Positions 51,163 to 60,881 of a stretch of 64,000 nt of DNA are shown here, piece after piece; positions within the stretch are counted from its first letter, which is position 1, and each line of letters starts with the position of its first letter. Both the position numbers and the translations under genes were made by a program. The notes below the pieces were generated by a model that saw nothing but the letters and a program-made list of their open reading frames with translations, was not told the origin of the DNA and made no database searches. This DNA is from Mycolicibacterium sediminis. GTDB taxonomy: Bacteria; Actinomycetota; Actinomycetes; Mycobacteriales; Mycobacteriaceae. The stretch lies in NCBI RefSeq assembly GCF_010731735.1, contig NZ_AP022588.1, forward strand, positions 2,852,001 to 2,916,000, in the 5' to 3' direction.

Positions 51163-52197
51163 GTGATTGGCGGGTTGAACAGGCGGCTTCTGACCGTGCT
51201 GGTGGCGTTGGTGCCCATCGTGGCGTTCGGGTTGCTGCTGTCGGCGGTCCCCGTGCCGTTCGTCGCGCTCGGCCCCGGCCCGACGTTCGACACCCTCGGC
51301 GAGGTGGAGGGCAAGCAGGTCGTCGACATCGAGGGCACCGAGGTGCAGAAGACGTCGGGGCACCTGAACATGACGACCGTCTCGCAGAGCGACGGGATCT
51401 CGCTGGGTCAGGCGATGGTGCTGTGGCTGTCCGGACGCGACCAGCTGGTGCCGCGCGCGCTGGTCTACCCGCCCGACAAGTCCAAGGACGAGATCGACGA
51501 GGGCAACACGAAGGACTTCCAGAGTTCGGAGGACAACGCCGAGTACGCCGCGCTGTCGTTCCTCAAGTACCCGGCGGCGGTCACCGTGGAGTCGGTGACC
51601 GACCCCGGTCCGTCGGCGGGGAAGCTGAAGACCGGTGACGCCATCGACATGGTGAACGACAAGCCCGTCGCCAACCTCGAGGAGTTCACCGCGCTGCTGA
51701 AGGCGACGAAGCCGGGCGACCAGATCGTCATCGACTACCGCCGCAAGGGCGGTGACCTGGGCACCACGACGGTCACCCTGGGCGACAACCCCGACCGCGA
51801 CTACGGGTTCCTGGGCACCGGCGTGCGTGATGCGCCGTGGGCCGACTTCACGATCGACTTCAACCTGGCCAACATCGGCGGGCCGTCGGCCGGCCTGATG
51901 TTCAGCCTCGCCGTGATCGACAAGCTGACCACCGGAGACCTCAACGGCGGGAAGTTCGTGGCGGGCACCGGCACGATCACCGCCGACGGCAAGGTCGGCC
52001 CGATCGGCGGCATCACCCACAAGATGTTGGCGGCGCACGAGGCCGGAGCGACGGTCTTCATGGTCCCGGCCGAGAACTGCGCCGAGGCGAAGACCGCGCA
52101 CGAGGACGGGCTCACCATGATCAAGGTGAACACTCTGACCGACGCCGTCGAGTCGTTGAAGTCGTATTCCGCCGACGGCGAAGCTCCCACTTGCTGA
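51163..52197 (+). CDS. Membrane-anchored PDZ and Lon-type (S16) protease
   Basis: The 344-residue protein has one N-terminal membrane segment (about residues 10-30, LTVLVALVPIVAFGLLLSA), a PDZ domain (about 125-210, TVESVTDPGPSAGKLKTGDA) and a C-terminal Lon-proteolytic S16 domain. The Ser-Lys dyad is visible: Ser in GGPSAGLMFSLAV and Lys in ITHKMLAAHEAGA. It corresponds to Rv3194c and resembles SepM-type peptidases that trim exported peptides; its substrate is unknown. The start is GTG 51163, with another GTG three codons earlier. Confidence 0.9.
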   Translation: MIGGLNRRLLTVLVALVPIVAFGLLLSAVPVPFVALGPGPTFDTLGEVEGKQVVDIEGTEVQKTSGHLNMTTVSQSDGISLGQAMVLWLSGRDQLVPRALVYPPDKSKDEIDEGNTKDFQSSEDNAEYAALSFLKYPAAVTVESVTDPGPSAGKLKTGDAIDMVNDKPVANLEEFTALLKATKPGDQIVIDYRRKGGDLGTTTVTLGDNPDRDYGFLGTGVRDAPWADFTIDFNLANIGGPSAGLMFSLAVIDKLTTGDLNGGKFVAGTGTITADGKVGPIGGITHKMLAAHEAGATVFMVPAENCAEAKTAHEDGLTMIKVNTLTDAVESLKSYSADGEAPTC

Positions 52198-52310
52198 GAA
52201 CTCCCTTCGCGACCTTTGCGTAAGGTTGGGGCCACGCCGCGTGGTCCCTCGCTGTCGGGGGGCCCGCGACCGATCTGCCAGTGACTGGCACCCGAGAGTG
52301 GAGTAGACGA

Positions 52311-55300
52311 GTGGGGATGCGGCCCGCGGCAAGAATGCCGAAGCTGACGCGACGTAACCGGATCCTGGTGGGCCTTGCGCTCGCCATCGTGCTGCTGTTG
52401 TTGATCGGCCCCCGATTCGTCGACACGTACGTCGACTGGCTGTGGTTCGGCGAGCTCGGTTACCGCTCGGTGTTCACCACCGTCCTGGTGACCCGCATAG
52501 TGGTCTTCCTGGTCGCCGCCCTCGCGATCGGCGCCATCGTGTTCGGGGCGTTGACGCTCGCGTACCGGACCCGCCCGGTGTTCGTGCCGTCGGTGGGCCC
52601 GAACGATCCGGTGGCCCGCTACCGCACCGCGGTGATGACGCGGATGAAGCTGTTCACCATCGGCGTCCCGGCCTTCATCGGCCTGCTGTCGGGCATCGTC
52701 GCGCAGACGTACTGGGTGCGCGTCCAGATGTTCCTGCACGGCGGTGAATTCGGCGTGGCCGACCCGCAGTTCGGCATGGACCTCGGCTTCTACGCGTTCG
52801 ACCTCCCGTTCTACCGGCTGGTGCTGAGCTACCTCTTCGTCGCGGTGTTCCTCGCGTTCATCGCGAACCTGCTGGGCCACTACCTCTTCGGCGGTATCCG
52901 GCTGGCCGGCCGGACGGGTGCGCTGAGCAAGGCGGCGCGCATCCAGCTCATCTCGCTGGGCGGCACGCTGATCCTGCTCAAGGCGTTCGCCTACTGGCTC
53001 GACCGCTACGAGCTGCTGAGCAACACCCGCGGTGGCAAGCCGTTCACCGGCGCCGGGTACACCGACATCAACGCGGTGCTGCCCGCCAAGCTCATCTTGC
53101 TGGCGATCGCCGTCATCTGCGCTGCCGCGGTGTTCTCCGCGATCTTCCTGCGGGATCTCCGCATTCCCGCGATCGGCGTCGTCCTGCTCCTGCTGTCGTC
53201 GCTCATCATCGGCGCCGGCTGGCCGCTGATCGTCGAGCAGTTCAGCGTCAAACCCAATGCCGCGCAGAAGGAATCGGAGTACATCAGCCGGAGCATCACC
53301 GCCACCCGCCAGGCGTACGGCTTGACCGACCAGACGGTGACCTACCGCGACTACAGCGGCAACTCCCAGGCGACGGCCCAGCAGGTGGCGGCCGACCGGG
53401 CCACCACGTCGAACATCCGGCTGCTGGACCCGACGATCGTCGGCCCCGCCTTCACGCAGTTCCAGCAGGGCAAGAACTTCTACTTCTTCCCCGATCAGCT
53501 GTCCATCGACCGCTACCAGGGCCCCGACGGAAACCTGCGCGACTACGTCGTCGCGGCGCGCGAGCTGAACCCGGACCGCCTGATCGACAACCAGCGGGAC
53601 TGGATCAACCGTCACACCGTCTACACCCACGGCAACGGCTTCATCGCCTCGCCGGCCAACACGGTGCGCGGCGTGGCCAACGACCCGAACCAGAACGGTG
53701 GCTACCCCGAGTTCCTGGCCAGCGTGGTCGGTGCCAACGGCGAGGTCGTCTCGCCCGGGCCCGCGCCGCTGGACCAGCCGCGGATCTACTACGGCCCGGT
53801 CATCGCCAACACGGCCGAGGACTACGCGATCGTCGGCCGCAACGGCGACGACCGCGAGTACGACGTCGAGACCAACACCGAGACGAAGAACTACACCTAC
53901 GGCGGCACCGGCGGCGTCCCGGTGGGCGACTGGCTGTCCCGTAGCGTCTTCGCCGCGAAGTACGCCGAGCGGAACTTCCTGTTCTCGAACGTGATCGGCG
54001 AGAACAGCAAGATCCTGTTCAACCGCGACCCCGCCCAGCGCGTGAACGCGGTCGCGCCCTGGCTGACGACCGACAACGGGGCCTACCCGGCGATCGTCAA
54101 CAAGCGCATCGTGTGGATCGTCGACGGCTACACCACGCTCGACAACTACCCGTACTCCGAGCTGACCTCGCTGTCGTCGGCCACCGCCGACTCCAACGAG
54201 GTGGCGCTGAACCGGCTCGCACCCGACAAGCAGGTGTCCTACATCCGCAACTCGGTGAAGGCCACCGTCGACGCGTACGACGGCACGGTCTCGCTGTACC
54301 AGCAGGACGAGAACGATCCGGTGCTGAAGGCCTGGATGGCCGTCTTCCCGGACACCGTCAAGCCCAAGTCCGAGATCACCCCGGAGCTGCAGGAGCACCT
54401 GCGCTACCCGGAGGACCTGTTCAAGGTGCAGCGCGCGCTGCTGGCCAAGTACCACGTGAACGACCCGGTGACGTTCTTCTCGACGTCGGACTTCTGGGAC
54501 GTTCCGCTGGACCCGAACCCGACGGCCAGCAGCTACCAGCCGCCGTACTACATCGTGGCCAAGGACATCGCGCAGAACGACAACTCTGCGTCGTTCCAGC
54601 TGACGAGCGCGATGAACAGATTCCGGCGTGACTTCCTCGCCGCGTACATCAGCGCGAGTTCGGATCCCGCCACGTACGGCAAGATCACCGTGCTCACGAT
54701 CCCGGGTCAGGTCAACGGGCCGAAACTGGCGTTCAACGCGATCAGTACCGACACCGCGGTCAGCCAGGACCTCGGTGTGATCGGCAGGGACAACCAGAAC
54801 CGGATCAGGTGGGGCAATCTGCTGACCCTGCCGGTGAGCAACGGCGGTCTGCTCTACGTCGCGCCGGTGTACGCCTCGCCGGGCGCGAGTGACGCGGCGT
54901 CGTCCTACCCGCGTCTGATCCGTGTCGCGATGCTCTACAACGACCGGGTCGGCTACGGGCCGACGGTGCGTGACGCCCTCGACGAGCTGTTCGGGCCGGG
55001 TGCGGGCGCCACCGCCACCGGGCCTGCGCCGACCGTCGGTCAGCCGGGCAACGGGACGCCGCCGGCTGCGCAGCCGCAGCAGGGCAGTGTCACGCCGCCT
55101 GCCTCGCCGCCGCCGGGTCAGGGCAGGGCGCCGGAGGTTCCGACGCCTGCCGCGGTGCCGCCAGGTGGACCGGTGCAGCTGTCACAGGCGAAGGCCGCGG
55201 CGCTGCAGGAGGTCAACAGCGCGCTGGACTCCATCCAGACGGCTCAGCAGAGCGGCAACTTCGCGCAGTACGGCGAGGCGCTCCAGCGCCTCGACGATGC

Positions 55301-55328
55301 GATGGCGAGGTACCGCGACGCGGGCTGA
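52311..55328 (+). CDS. UPF0182 large membrane protein (Rv3193c-like)
   Basis: The 1005-residue conserved actinobacterial membrane protein has about seven transmembrane segments in the first ~310 residues (for example [20 protein letters not shown]), a large extracytoplasmic domain (about 320-890) with repeated Tyr/Asn-rich blocks, a Pro/Gly-rich linker (about 905-960) and a C-terminal coiled segment ([18 protein letters not shown]). It is very close to Rv3193c; the function is unknown. GTG 52311 was chosen by homology, with ATG 52317 two codons on as an alternative. It ends at a strong hairpin terminator. Confidence 0.92.
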   Translation: MGMRPAARMPKLTRRNRILVGLALAIVLLLLIGPRFVDTYVDWLWFGELGYRSVFTTVLVTRIVVFLVAALAIGAIVFGALTLAYRTRPVFVPSVGPNDPVARYRTAVMTRMKLFTIGVPAFIGLLSGIVAQTYWVRVQMFLHGGEFGVADPQFGMDLGFYAFDLPFYRLVLSYLFVAVFLAFIANLLGHYLFGGIRLAGRTGALSKAARIQLISLGGTLILLKAFAYWLDRYELLSNTRGGKPFTGAGYTDINAVLPAKLILLAIAVICAAAVFSAIFLRDLRIPAIGVVLLLLSSLIIGAGWPLIVEQFSVKPNAAQKESEYISRSITATRQAYGLTDQTVTYRDYSGNSQATAQQVAADRATTSNIRLLDPTIVGPAFTQFQQGKNFYFFPDQLSIDRYQGPDGNLRDYVVAARELNPDRLIDNQRDWINRHTVYTHGNGFIASPANTVRGVANDPNQNGGYPEFLASVVGANGEVVSPGPAPLDQPRIYYGPVIANTAEDYAIVGRNGDDREYDVETNTETKNYTYGGTGGVPVGDWLSRSVFAAKYAERNFLFSNVIGENSKILFNRDPAQRVNAVAPWLTTDNGAYPAIVNKRIVWIVDGYTTLDNYPYSELTSLSSATADSNEVALNRLAPDKQVSYIRNSVKATVDAYDGTVSLYQQDENDPVLKAWMAVFPDTVKPKSEITPELQEHLRYPEDLFKVQRALLAKYHVNDPVTFFSTSDFWDVPLDPNPTASSYQPPYYIVAKDIAQNDNSASFQLTSAMNRFRRDFLAAYISASSDPATYGKITVLTIPGQVNGPKLAFNAISTDTAVSQDLGVIGRDNQNRIRWGNLLTLPVSNGGLLYVAPVYASPGASDAASSYPRLIRVAMLYNDRVGYGPTVRDALDELFGPGAGATATGPAPTVGQPGNGTPPAAQPQQGSVTPPASPPPGQGRAPEVPTPAAVPPGGPVQLSQAKAAALQEVNSALDSIQTAQQSGNFAQYGEALQRLDDAMARYRDAG

Positions 55329-55341
55329 CGCCTGACTGACG

Positions 55342-55375
55342 CGATGTCCCCCGATCCCTGGATCGGGGGACATCG
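55342..55375 (+). terminator. Hairpin terminator after the UPF0182 gene
   Basis: CGATGTCCCCCGATCC (55342-55357) pairs perfectly with the complement at 55360-55375 around a 2-nt loop, a 16-bp stem. It starts 14 bp after the stop codon. Confidence 0.85.
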
Positions 55376-55459
55376 TGCTGTCGGGGCCCGCCGTGCCAAG
55401 CGGACGCCAAGTGACGTCGATGATCCTTTCGCCCGACGGCACTGCTGAAAGGACCACCG

Positions 55460-56839
55460 ATGACCATGACCCGCGACGTCGACACCCTGGACGAGCTGCG
55501 GGACGCCGTTCCCGCACCGGTCGCACTGCCGGGCGAACGGGTCTACGACCGCGCGACGCCGTGGAACGTCGCGGTGCCGGTGCGTCCGGCAGCCGTGGTG
55601 TTCGCGACGTCGGCGGCGGACGTGGCGACCGTGATGCGGTTCGCCGCCGCCCGCGGCCTCCGGGTGGCCGTGCAGGCCACCGGACACGGTGCGACGGCCG
55701 TCGGCGACGACACCGTCCTGATCCTGACGAAGGGGCTGTCGGGATGCGTGATCGACGTCGTGGAACGCACCGCGCGGGTGGGCGCGGGCGCCACGTGGCA
55801 GCAGGTGATCGACGCCGCCGCGTCGCAGGGTCTGGCGCCGCCGTGCGGGTCCGCTCCCGGGGTGGGGGTGGTCGGCTACCTCACCGGGGGTGGCATCGGC
55901 CCGCTGGTGCGCACGGTGGGGCTCTCGTCGGACCACGTCCGGGCCGTCGAACTGGTCACCGGCGGCGGCGAGGTGCTGCGGGTGACGCCCGACGAGCACC
56001 CCGAGTTGTTCTGGGGCGTGAGGGGTGGGAAGTCACTGCTCGGTGTCGTCACCTCGATCGAGTTCGACCTGCTGCTGATCGACGAATTCTACGGTGGCGC
56101 AATGTACTTCGATGGTGTCGATGCCGCGGCCGTGCTGCACGCCTGGCGGTCCTGGAGTGCGGCCCTGCCCGAGACCGTCAACACGTCGATCGCGATCCAG
56201 CAGTTGCCGCCACTGCCCGGCGTGCCAGCGCCGCTCGCGGGCCGCATGACGGTGGCGGTGCGTTACGTCGCGGTCGGCCAGGCTGCGAACCGCGGCGCTC
56301 GCGTAGACGCCGAGGCCGCCGAGCGGCTGCTGGCACCGATCCGTGCGGCGGCCACGCCGATCCTCGACTCCGTCGGCGTGCATCCGCATGCGGCCATCGG
56401 CATGGTGCACGCCGATCCGGTGGACCCGATGCCGGTCGGTGAGGACCACGCGCTGCTGGCCGATCTACCGGCCGAGGCCGTCGACGCGATCCTGGCCGCC
56501 GCGGGTCCGGGGTCCGGGTCGCCACAGACGATCGTGGAGCTGCGCCTGATCGGTGGGGCGCTGGCACGTGATCCTCGTCACCGCAGCGCATTCTGCCACC
56601 GGAATGCGGCCTATTCGCTGTCGACGATCGGCGTGCTGGCCCCTCCGGTCGCCGAGGCGGTGTCCCCGCACGCCGCGGCTCTCGTGTCAGCGCTCGGTTC
56701 CTGGTGCACGGGTGGTCAGATGCCCAATTTCGCGCAATCGCGCGCCCCGGAGCGGCTCTCCCGGAGCTACGACCAGGACACCCTGCACCGGCTGCTGGCG
56801 CTCGCGGCTCGGCACGATCCCGCCGGTGTACTGGCCTGA
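55460..56839 (+). CDS. FAD-binding oxidoreductase (PCMH/BBE type)
   Basis: The 459-residue flavoprotein oxidase is of the berberine-bridge-enzyme/glycolate oxidase-like group. The N-terminal FAD_binding_4 domain has VRPAAVVFATSAADVATVM and the covalent-flavin His at about residue 76 in QATGHGATA. GYLTGGGIGPLVRTVGLSSD and WGVRGGKSLLGVVTSIEF follow. The second covalent site (a Cys in some bicovalent oxidases) is not evident. The substrate is unknown. The ATG at 55460 has GAAAGGA upstream. It lies just before the tRNA that marks the island boundary. Confidence 0.88.
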   Translation: MTMTRDVDTLDELRDAVPAPVALPGERVYDRATPWNVAVPVRPAAVVFATSAADVATVMRFAAARGLRVAVQATGHGATAVGDDTVLILTKGLSGCVIDVVERTARVGAGATWQQVIDAAASQGLAPPCGSAPGVGVVGYLTGGGIGPLVRTVGLSSDHVRAVELVTGGGEVLRVTPDEHPELFWGVRGGKSLLGVVTSIEFDLLLIDEFYGGAMYFDGVDAAAVLHAWRSWSAALPETVNTSIAIQQLPPLPGVPAPLAGRMTVAVRYVAVGQAANRGARVDAEAAERLLAPIRAAATPILDSVGVHPHAAIGMVHADPVDPMPVGEDHALLADLPAEAVDAILAAAGPGSGSPQTIVELRLIGGALARDPRHRSAFCHRNAAYSLSTIGVLAPPVAEAVSPHAAALVSALGSWCTGGQMPNFAQSRAPERLSRSYDQDTLHRLLALAARHDPAGVLA

Positions 56840-56848
56840 GCAGCCGAT

Positions 56849-56878
56849 TTGGTTTTAGCCCAACGGCTTAGGTAACCT
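56849..56878 (+). promoter_or_regulatory. Candidate tRNA promoter
   Basis: TTGGTT (56849-56854) and TAACCT (56873-56878) with an 18-bp spacer fit a sigma-A promoter. The predicted start of transcription is 5-8 bp before the mature tRNA. Confidence 0.45.
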
Positions 56879-56891
56879 TGCGTTCACCCGA

Positions 56892-56968
56892 CGCGGGGTG
56901 GAGCAGCTCGGTAGCTCGCTGGGCTCATAACCCAGAGGTCGCAGGTTCGAATCCTGTCCCCGCTACCA
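56892..56968 (+). tRNA. tRNA-Met (CAT), initiator type
   Basis: The 77-nt sequence folds as a cloverleaf. The acceptor stem pairs GCGGGG with CCCCGC, leaving the first base C unpaired against T, a mismatch at 1:72 as in initiator tRNAs. The anticodon loop CTCATAA is closed by three consecutive G-C pairs (GGG/CCC), another initiator feature. The T arm GGTTCGAATCC is standard and CCA is encoded. It stands at the border between the conserved chromosomal block and the low-G+C island, so it is the likely integration target. Confidence 0.95.
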
Positions 56969-56973
56969 GGTAG

Positions 56974-57009
56974 AACGGCCCCCGGAGATCACTCCGGGGG
57001 CCGTTTTCA
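56974..57009 (+). terminator. Terminator after tRNA-Met
   Basis: AACGGCCCCCGGAG (56974-56987) pairs perfectly with CTCCGGGGGCCGTT (56992-57005) around ATCA, followed by TTCATT. It starts 6 bp after the CCA end. Confidence 0.9.
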
Positions 57010-57014
57010 TTAGG

Positions 57015-57036
57015 TTTGTGAACGCATTTGTGAACG
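57015..57036. repeat. Direct repeat next to the tRNA, possible integrase arm sites
   Basis: TTTGTGAACG occurs at 57015-57024 and 57027-57036, a 12-bp period. Short direct repeats flanking a tRNA attachment site are typical of tyrosine-integrase arm-binding sites. The 57006-57270 stretch otherwise holds no gene I can support. Confidence 0.4.
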
Positions 57037-57270
57037 TTAGCTTGGCTAATTGCGCAGCCGGAGGTCGCCCTAGCTGTCGTCGGTGTAGCGCGGCACCACA
57101 CAGCTGCGGCTCATGATCAAGCTGCGACGCTTTTCTCTCGGAGTAGAGCGGTTCCGCCGTATCGCCATAAGACCTCTAGTAGGCGCTGGCGCCTCGTTCG
57201 TGAGGTCGCCGGGAACCGCGCCCGCCGGAGGACAACGGTGGGTCGACGATGTCGCCGGGAGGTGAGAGAA

Positions 57271-59205
57271 CTAGTCGTCTATCCACGCTTCGGGTATCAG
57301 TGCTTCGCCATTCCGCCAGTTGTCAATGACGGCATCCTGGAACCAATCATCTGCCAGGTTGGCATGGTCGCAGACTATAATTTGCAACTCACCGCCAAGC
57401 TCACCCACCACGTCTCGCATCAGGGTGAACTGACGCCGCACGGCCTCCCAATCCGCGTTCTCGTCGTTGGCGGCGTCTACGACTTCTTCGGGGAAAAAGG
57501 CTTGCGTGGGTTGATCAAACATCAAGAAACGCGGTACGGGTCGACTCTGAGTAACGAACCAGCGATGTAACGCCAAGTGTGCCACCAAATGATAGCCAAC
57601 CCAGTTCTCGGCGCTTCCCATGCGCTGCAACGGCACTCGCCTGTTTGGTTCCTGCACGGCCACTGTCAGTTGAACTGGATCGAGGCGTACGAAATACCGA
57701 GACCCCTCCAGCTCCAGGAATCTTGCATATTCGGTCATTACCGCCGAGATGGCATCCATAGTTGACCGCAATGCAGCCTCAGGGTTGTCTTGGTCGTAGA
57801 GTTCTTCCAACCGAGCTAATTGCCCTCGGGCTCTCCTTTCAGAACTTCGTAATTCGCCTATGCTTTGGTCGATTTCGACTCCGCGATCAAGTTCCTGGGT
57901 AACCCGTCCTTGCAGGAAAGCGACCCGTTCTCGTAGCTCTCTGCCGGCTGCAACTGCAGCTTCTTGCTGAGCTATCGCCTCTAACTCGACCGCATTTTCA
58001 CGCAAAGCCGTGAGCATCGGGTTTCTTGCTGCGCGTAATTGCTCAATTACAGAGCCTCGCCGAGTCTGCGATCCCCGCGAGTCATTCAAACGACGCTGCA
58101 GCTCTTCGAATAGGAGCCGGAGGTCGGTGATCGTCTCATCCGGCTCAACGAGTGTCTGATCGCATAGGGGACATGACACAGCCTGCTCGTCCTTGCCGGA
58201 GCCCTTCGGCAGCATCAAATCGAGCGCGCGGAGTCGGTCTAGCTGAATTCCCGCTTCGACTCCTGAGCTTGACTGCTCAGTCTGAAGCCTCGTCAGCACC
58301 TCGATCTGATCGTCTAACTCGCGCAGACGGACGCGAGTGAGGCGATTCTCCTCATGGATTTCGATCTGGCGATCCGAGAGTGGCTCGCCTTCGGCGTCGG
58401 TGTCGTCAGGCCTGAACTGGAGGATCTGGTTCAAGACGTCGGCCGTCTGATCAGGCGTGATTACTTGATCGTCGCGGAGGACGCGCAGACTTACTGCGGA
58501 ACGCACGAGGGCAGACACTCTTCTATCGCGCTCGTGCACGTCCTCGTTGGCTCGCCGCAGCGCTCCTTGTAGTCGTTGCAAATTTCTTCTAGCTGCAACG
58601 AGTTGCCTATAAAGCGCAGCTTGCTCTGGGCTGGACGATCCCACGAAGTAGGGCAACGTCTCGCGGATCGTCACACGTAGGTCATCATCGACCTGCCGAT
58701 GAAACAGAATATCCTGACTGGCTATCTCACTTTGTTTCTGAAAACAATAAAACAAAGCCTGGCGAATGGAAACATCGAAAGATGATCGCAAGGAACCATC
58801 GCCATGTTCGATTGTAAAATGTTCTATGCCAAGTCTTTCGGACAAACTATCACGCAGAACGTCAGTGTCCGCATTGACCATCAGATCGTTAAAATTGGGC
58901 GGGCCGAGGGATGCGTCACCCACCGTGATCATTGCGCGATTTGTGCTCGCGGATTCTGGATTCGGACGGCAGAGTAATATTCTTTCGTCACTTCTTTCAA
59001 CGAGAAGATAGTACCAAGAAACGTAGGTGCTAATGCCGACAGGTATTGTATTTGAGTTTCGGCCTAAGCAGAACTCCACTATGTCTAGTAGGGCTGACTT
59101 TCCAGTCTTCGACTTCCCCGTTAAAATGTTCAGCTTTCCAGGCTTGAAAAATACGTCTCGCCTCTCGCCGTCATGACTGAACACGCCGAGTGAAATTATT
59201 TGCAC
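57271..59205 (-). CDS. ABC-3C system ATPase (DUF3732, Rad50-like)
   Basis: The 644-residue SMC/Rad50-like ABC ATPase has an N-terminal Walker A GKSKTGKS (residues 30-37), a long helical, largely coiled-coil middle (about 195-480) interrupted by a Cys-pair tip CPLC (345-348, resembling a zinc hook), a signature-like RMGSAENWVGYH (528-539), Walker B FLMFDQP (560-566) and an H-loop His at 614. The DQPTQAFFP form of Walker B, with Gln in place of the usual catalytic Glu, is typical of DUF3732. It starts one base after the middle-component stop, forming a three-gene operon. By the family, it should sense or remodel nucleic acid and control the effector. Codon use differs from the chromosomal genes. 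Confidence 0.85.
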   Translation of the reverse strand: MQIISLGVFSHDGERRDVFFKPGKLNILTGKSKTGKSALLDIVEFCLGRNSNTIPVGISTYVSWYYLLVERSDERILLCRPNPESASTNRAMITVGDASLGPPNFNDLMVNADTDVLRDSLSERLGIEHFTIEHGDGSLRSSFDVSIRQALFYCFQKQSEIASQDILFHRQVDDDLRVTIRETLPYFVGSSSPEQAALYRQLVAARRNLQRLQGALRRANEDVHERDRRVSALVRSAVSLRVLRDDQVITPDQTADVLNQILQFRPDDTDAEGEPLSDRQIEIHEENRLTRVRLRELDDQIEVLTRLQTEQSSSGVEAGIQLDRLRALDLMLPKGSGKDEQAVSCPLCDQTLVEPDETITDLRLLFEELQRRLNDSRGSQTRRGSVIEQLRAARNPMLTALRENAVELEAIAQQEAAVAAGRELRERVAFLQGRVTQELDRGVEIDQSIGELRSSERRARGQLARLEELYDQDNPEAALRSTMDAISAVMTEYARFLELEGSRYFVRLDPVQLTVAVQEPNRRVPLQRMGSAENWVGYHLVAHLALHRWFVTQSRPVPRFLMFDQPTQAFFPEEVVDAANDENADWEAVRRQFTLMRDVVGELGGELQIIVCDHANLADDWFQDAVIDNWRNGEALIPEAWIDD

Positions 59206-59206
59206 G

Positions 59207-59710
59207 TTATTTGCCTATTCCGAGTAATTCGAGAGCGAAGGCTGTCTGGATTCCGTTGAACCAGCGCCCGCATATCCGTGCGGCTCTTGTTGAAGTAGCC
59301 AACTCTTCCGGCCAGGCCGCAGTCGGATTGCGTGGTTTGGCGAGAGCGACGAGGTTGGTGCCGACGAGGCCGAGGCGACCTACGCGGAGGCCCCGCCGAA
59401 TAGCGCGTTTCGTCGGCTCAGCCATGACGGCGACCCGGTGATCCATGTCAGCAGTCAGTTGCGGATGGGCCACTGCCCACGCAGCTAGAGTCAAGCGGGA
59501 ATCTCGCGGCAACTCCTGGCGAGTCGGGGGATGCAACGTGAGGGGCAGGATCAAGAAGGCGGCGGGCCAAGGAAGGCCTTCGCTGCCATGCTGACTCTTG
59601 AACCAGCAAGCATTTACAAGCAATTCGGTCGCAAACGCTGAGTTGAAAAGGGCGATGGCTTCTGGGAGGCGCCGCGGCGAAGCCGTGGAACTGTATTCAG
59701 CTTGTGGCAT
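59207..59710 (-). CDS. ABC-3C system middle component
   Basis: The 167-residue protein is alpha-helical in character, with no signal or membrane segment. The order LFNSAFATELLVNACWF, GLPWPAAFLILPLTLHPPTR, then LAAWAVAHPQLTADM and the C-terminal ARICGRWFNGIQTAFALELLGI fits the small middle-component proteins found between the effector and ATPase genes of ABC-three-component systems. It is thought to link the other two proteins. Its start overlaps the end of the effector gene by 14 bp and its stop abuts the ATPase start, so all three are translationally coupled. Confidence 0.8.
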   Translation of the reverse strand: MPQAEYSSTASPRRLPEAIALFNSAFATELLVNACWFKSQHGSEGLPWPAAFLILPLTLHPPTRQELPRDSRLTLAAWAVAHPQLTADMDHRVAVMAEPTKRAIRRGLRVGRLGLVGTNLVALAKPRNPTAAWPEELATSTRAARICGRWFNGIQTAFALELLGIGK

Positions 59711-60881
59711 CGACTAGCATTTCCTCTAATTTCTGCTGGAACTCCGGGTGCCAACCAATCTGCACGCTGAGTTCGCCGTCCGCTAACGCATGGAACATCC
59801 CACGATTGAACCATGACTCTTCAAAACGCTCACGGAGTCGCGCTCTCGACTCTCGTGCCAAATCATCGAGTATTTCCTGGCCCACGACGTCTTTATCAAG
59901 CCTGCCCTCTCTGATCATGGCCGCCTTTCGGCGATCAAAGACTTGCTCCCACTCGTCGTGTAACCGGAACGCAAATCTATCAATCTCTAATTCAGAAACC
60001 AGCTGATAGCGCAACCAAAATGATCGCTGCGTGTATGAGCGATGGTAGTCACGGATAGCTTTCCAAAGTCGCGTCTCATCAAGCGCAATCCATAGCAGCT
60101 GTCTAACGAAGCAACGAGTTTCGTAGCCTTCGGTGTCTGGTCGGCCGATAAGCAGAATTGCAGGGTCGACCGGCAACGTATCTGATTTCAGTTGATCGAC
60201 GCAATCAGCCACTGCGTTCAGCAAATCGTGGCCGGTGACGGCTTCGAGCGATCCCGCCAACAAATCGATAGCTACGCCGGTCCACCACCCTTTGAGCAGC
60301 TCAATGAACACCTCAGTGTTTCGCGGCGCGGAATAGCGGAAAGCCTTAGTTAATGCATCGTTCAATTGAGGCGCGCGCGGCGACGCGTCCTCAATAACGA
60401 TGCGGTCGACGAGATTCTCACGCTCTGATTCGTCGAGATCAATAAACCGTTGCCGCCAAGATGCCGTTGTCTTATTGTCCGACGCCTTCGCAGCGGCGAG
60501 CAGAGCGGCGATTGTGTTGTCGACGTCTCGTCCAGTGCCTGGGCGAAGACCGGCGAGGTCCGAGTTGTCACCGACCTGCGCCGTTGTTACAAGTCGGAGT
60601 ACCACGTTCAAATCGCTCGGCACGTCCATCCATACATTTAGCGATCGCCACAGATCCACGCTATTGATAGACAGGACTGCAGGTGTGCCGACGTGATGCT
60701 TGAGCTGAAGAAGGTCGACCGGGGACCCTTCCAAGTCGAACTGAATGTCGTCAAGGCCTTCGAGTCGCAGTTCGAATGCCGGATCTTCGGCGGCGCGCAC
60801 TGCCAGTTCGACCAGCGCCCATAAGCATTGATGCACATAGCCCAGCGCCTGGCCGGCGACGCCATGACTCGCAGTGGCCAT
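59697..60881 (-). CDS. ABC-3C system effector, nuclease-like N-terminus
   Basis: The 394-residue first gene of the three-gene operon has an N-terminal segment GYVHQCLWALVEL, then RLEGLDDIQFD (Glu41, Asp44/45) and LLQLKHH (Gln59, Lys61). The order E, D, QxK matches a PD-(D/E)xK-type nuclease core like that of Cap4/DUF4297 effectors. The middle (about 100-330) is helical. The C-terminal ~45 residues, with SWFNRGMFHALADGELSVQI followed by GW, match the ABC-3C C-terminal domain that presumably docks on the ATPase complex. By analogy it would cut DNA or RNA when triggered by phage. This is inferred from motifs, not shown. Confidence 0.72.
   Translation of the reverse strand: MATASHGVAGQALGYVHQCLWALVELAVRAAEDPAFELRLEGLDDIQFDLEGSPVDLLQLKHHVGTPAVLSINSVDLWRSLNVWMDVPSDLNVVLRLVTTAQVGDNSDLAGLRPGTGRDVDNTIAALLAAAKASDNKTTASWRQRFIDLDESERENLVDRIVIEDASPRAPQLNDALTKAFRYSAPRNTEVFIELLKGWWTGVAIDLLAGSLEAVTGHDLLNAVADCVDQLKSDTLPVDPAILLIGRPDTEGYETRCFVRQLLWIALDETRLWKAIRDYHRSYTQRSFWLRYQLVSELEIDRFAFRLHDEWEQVFDRRKAAMIREGRLDKDVVGQEILDDLARESRARLRERFEESWFNRGMFHALADGELSVQIGWHPEFQQKLEEMLVDATS

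Noticed and set aside
51801..54455. 884-codon open frame antisense to the UPF0182 and PDZ-protease genes
   Set aside because: Val/Asp/Arg-rich composition, no motif, and fully covered by conserved genes on the other strand.
57238..57570. 110-codon plus-strand frame at the island border
   Set aside because: It is antisense to the 3' end of the ABC-3C ATPase and shows no independent similarity or ribosome-binding site.
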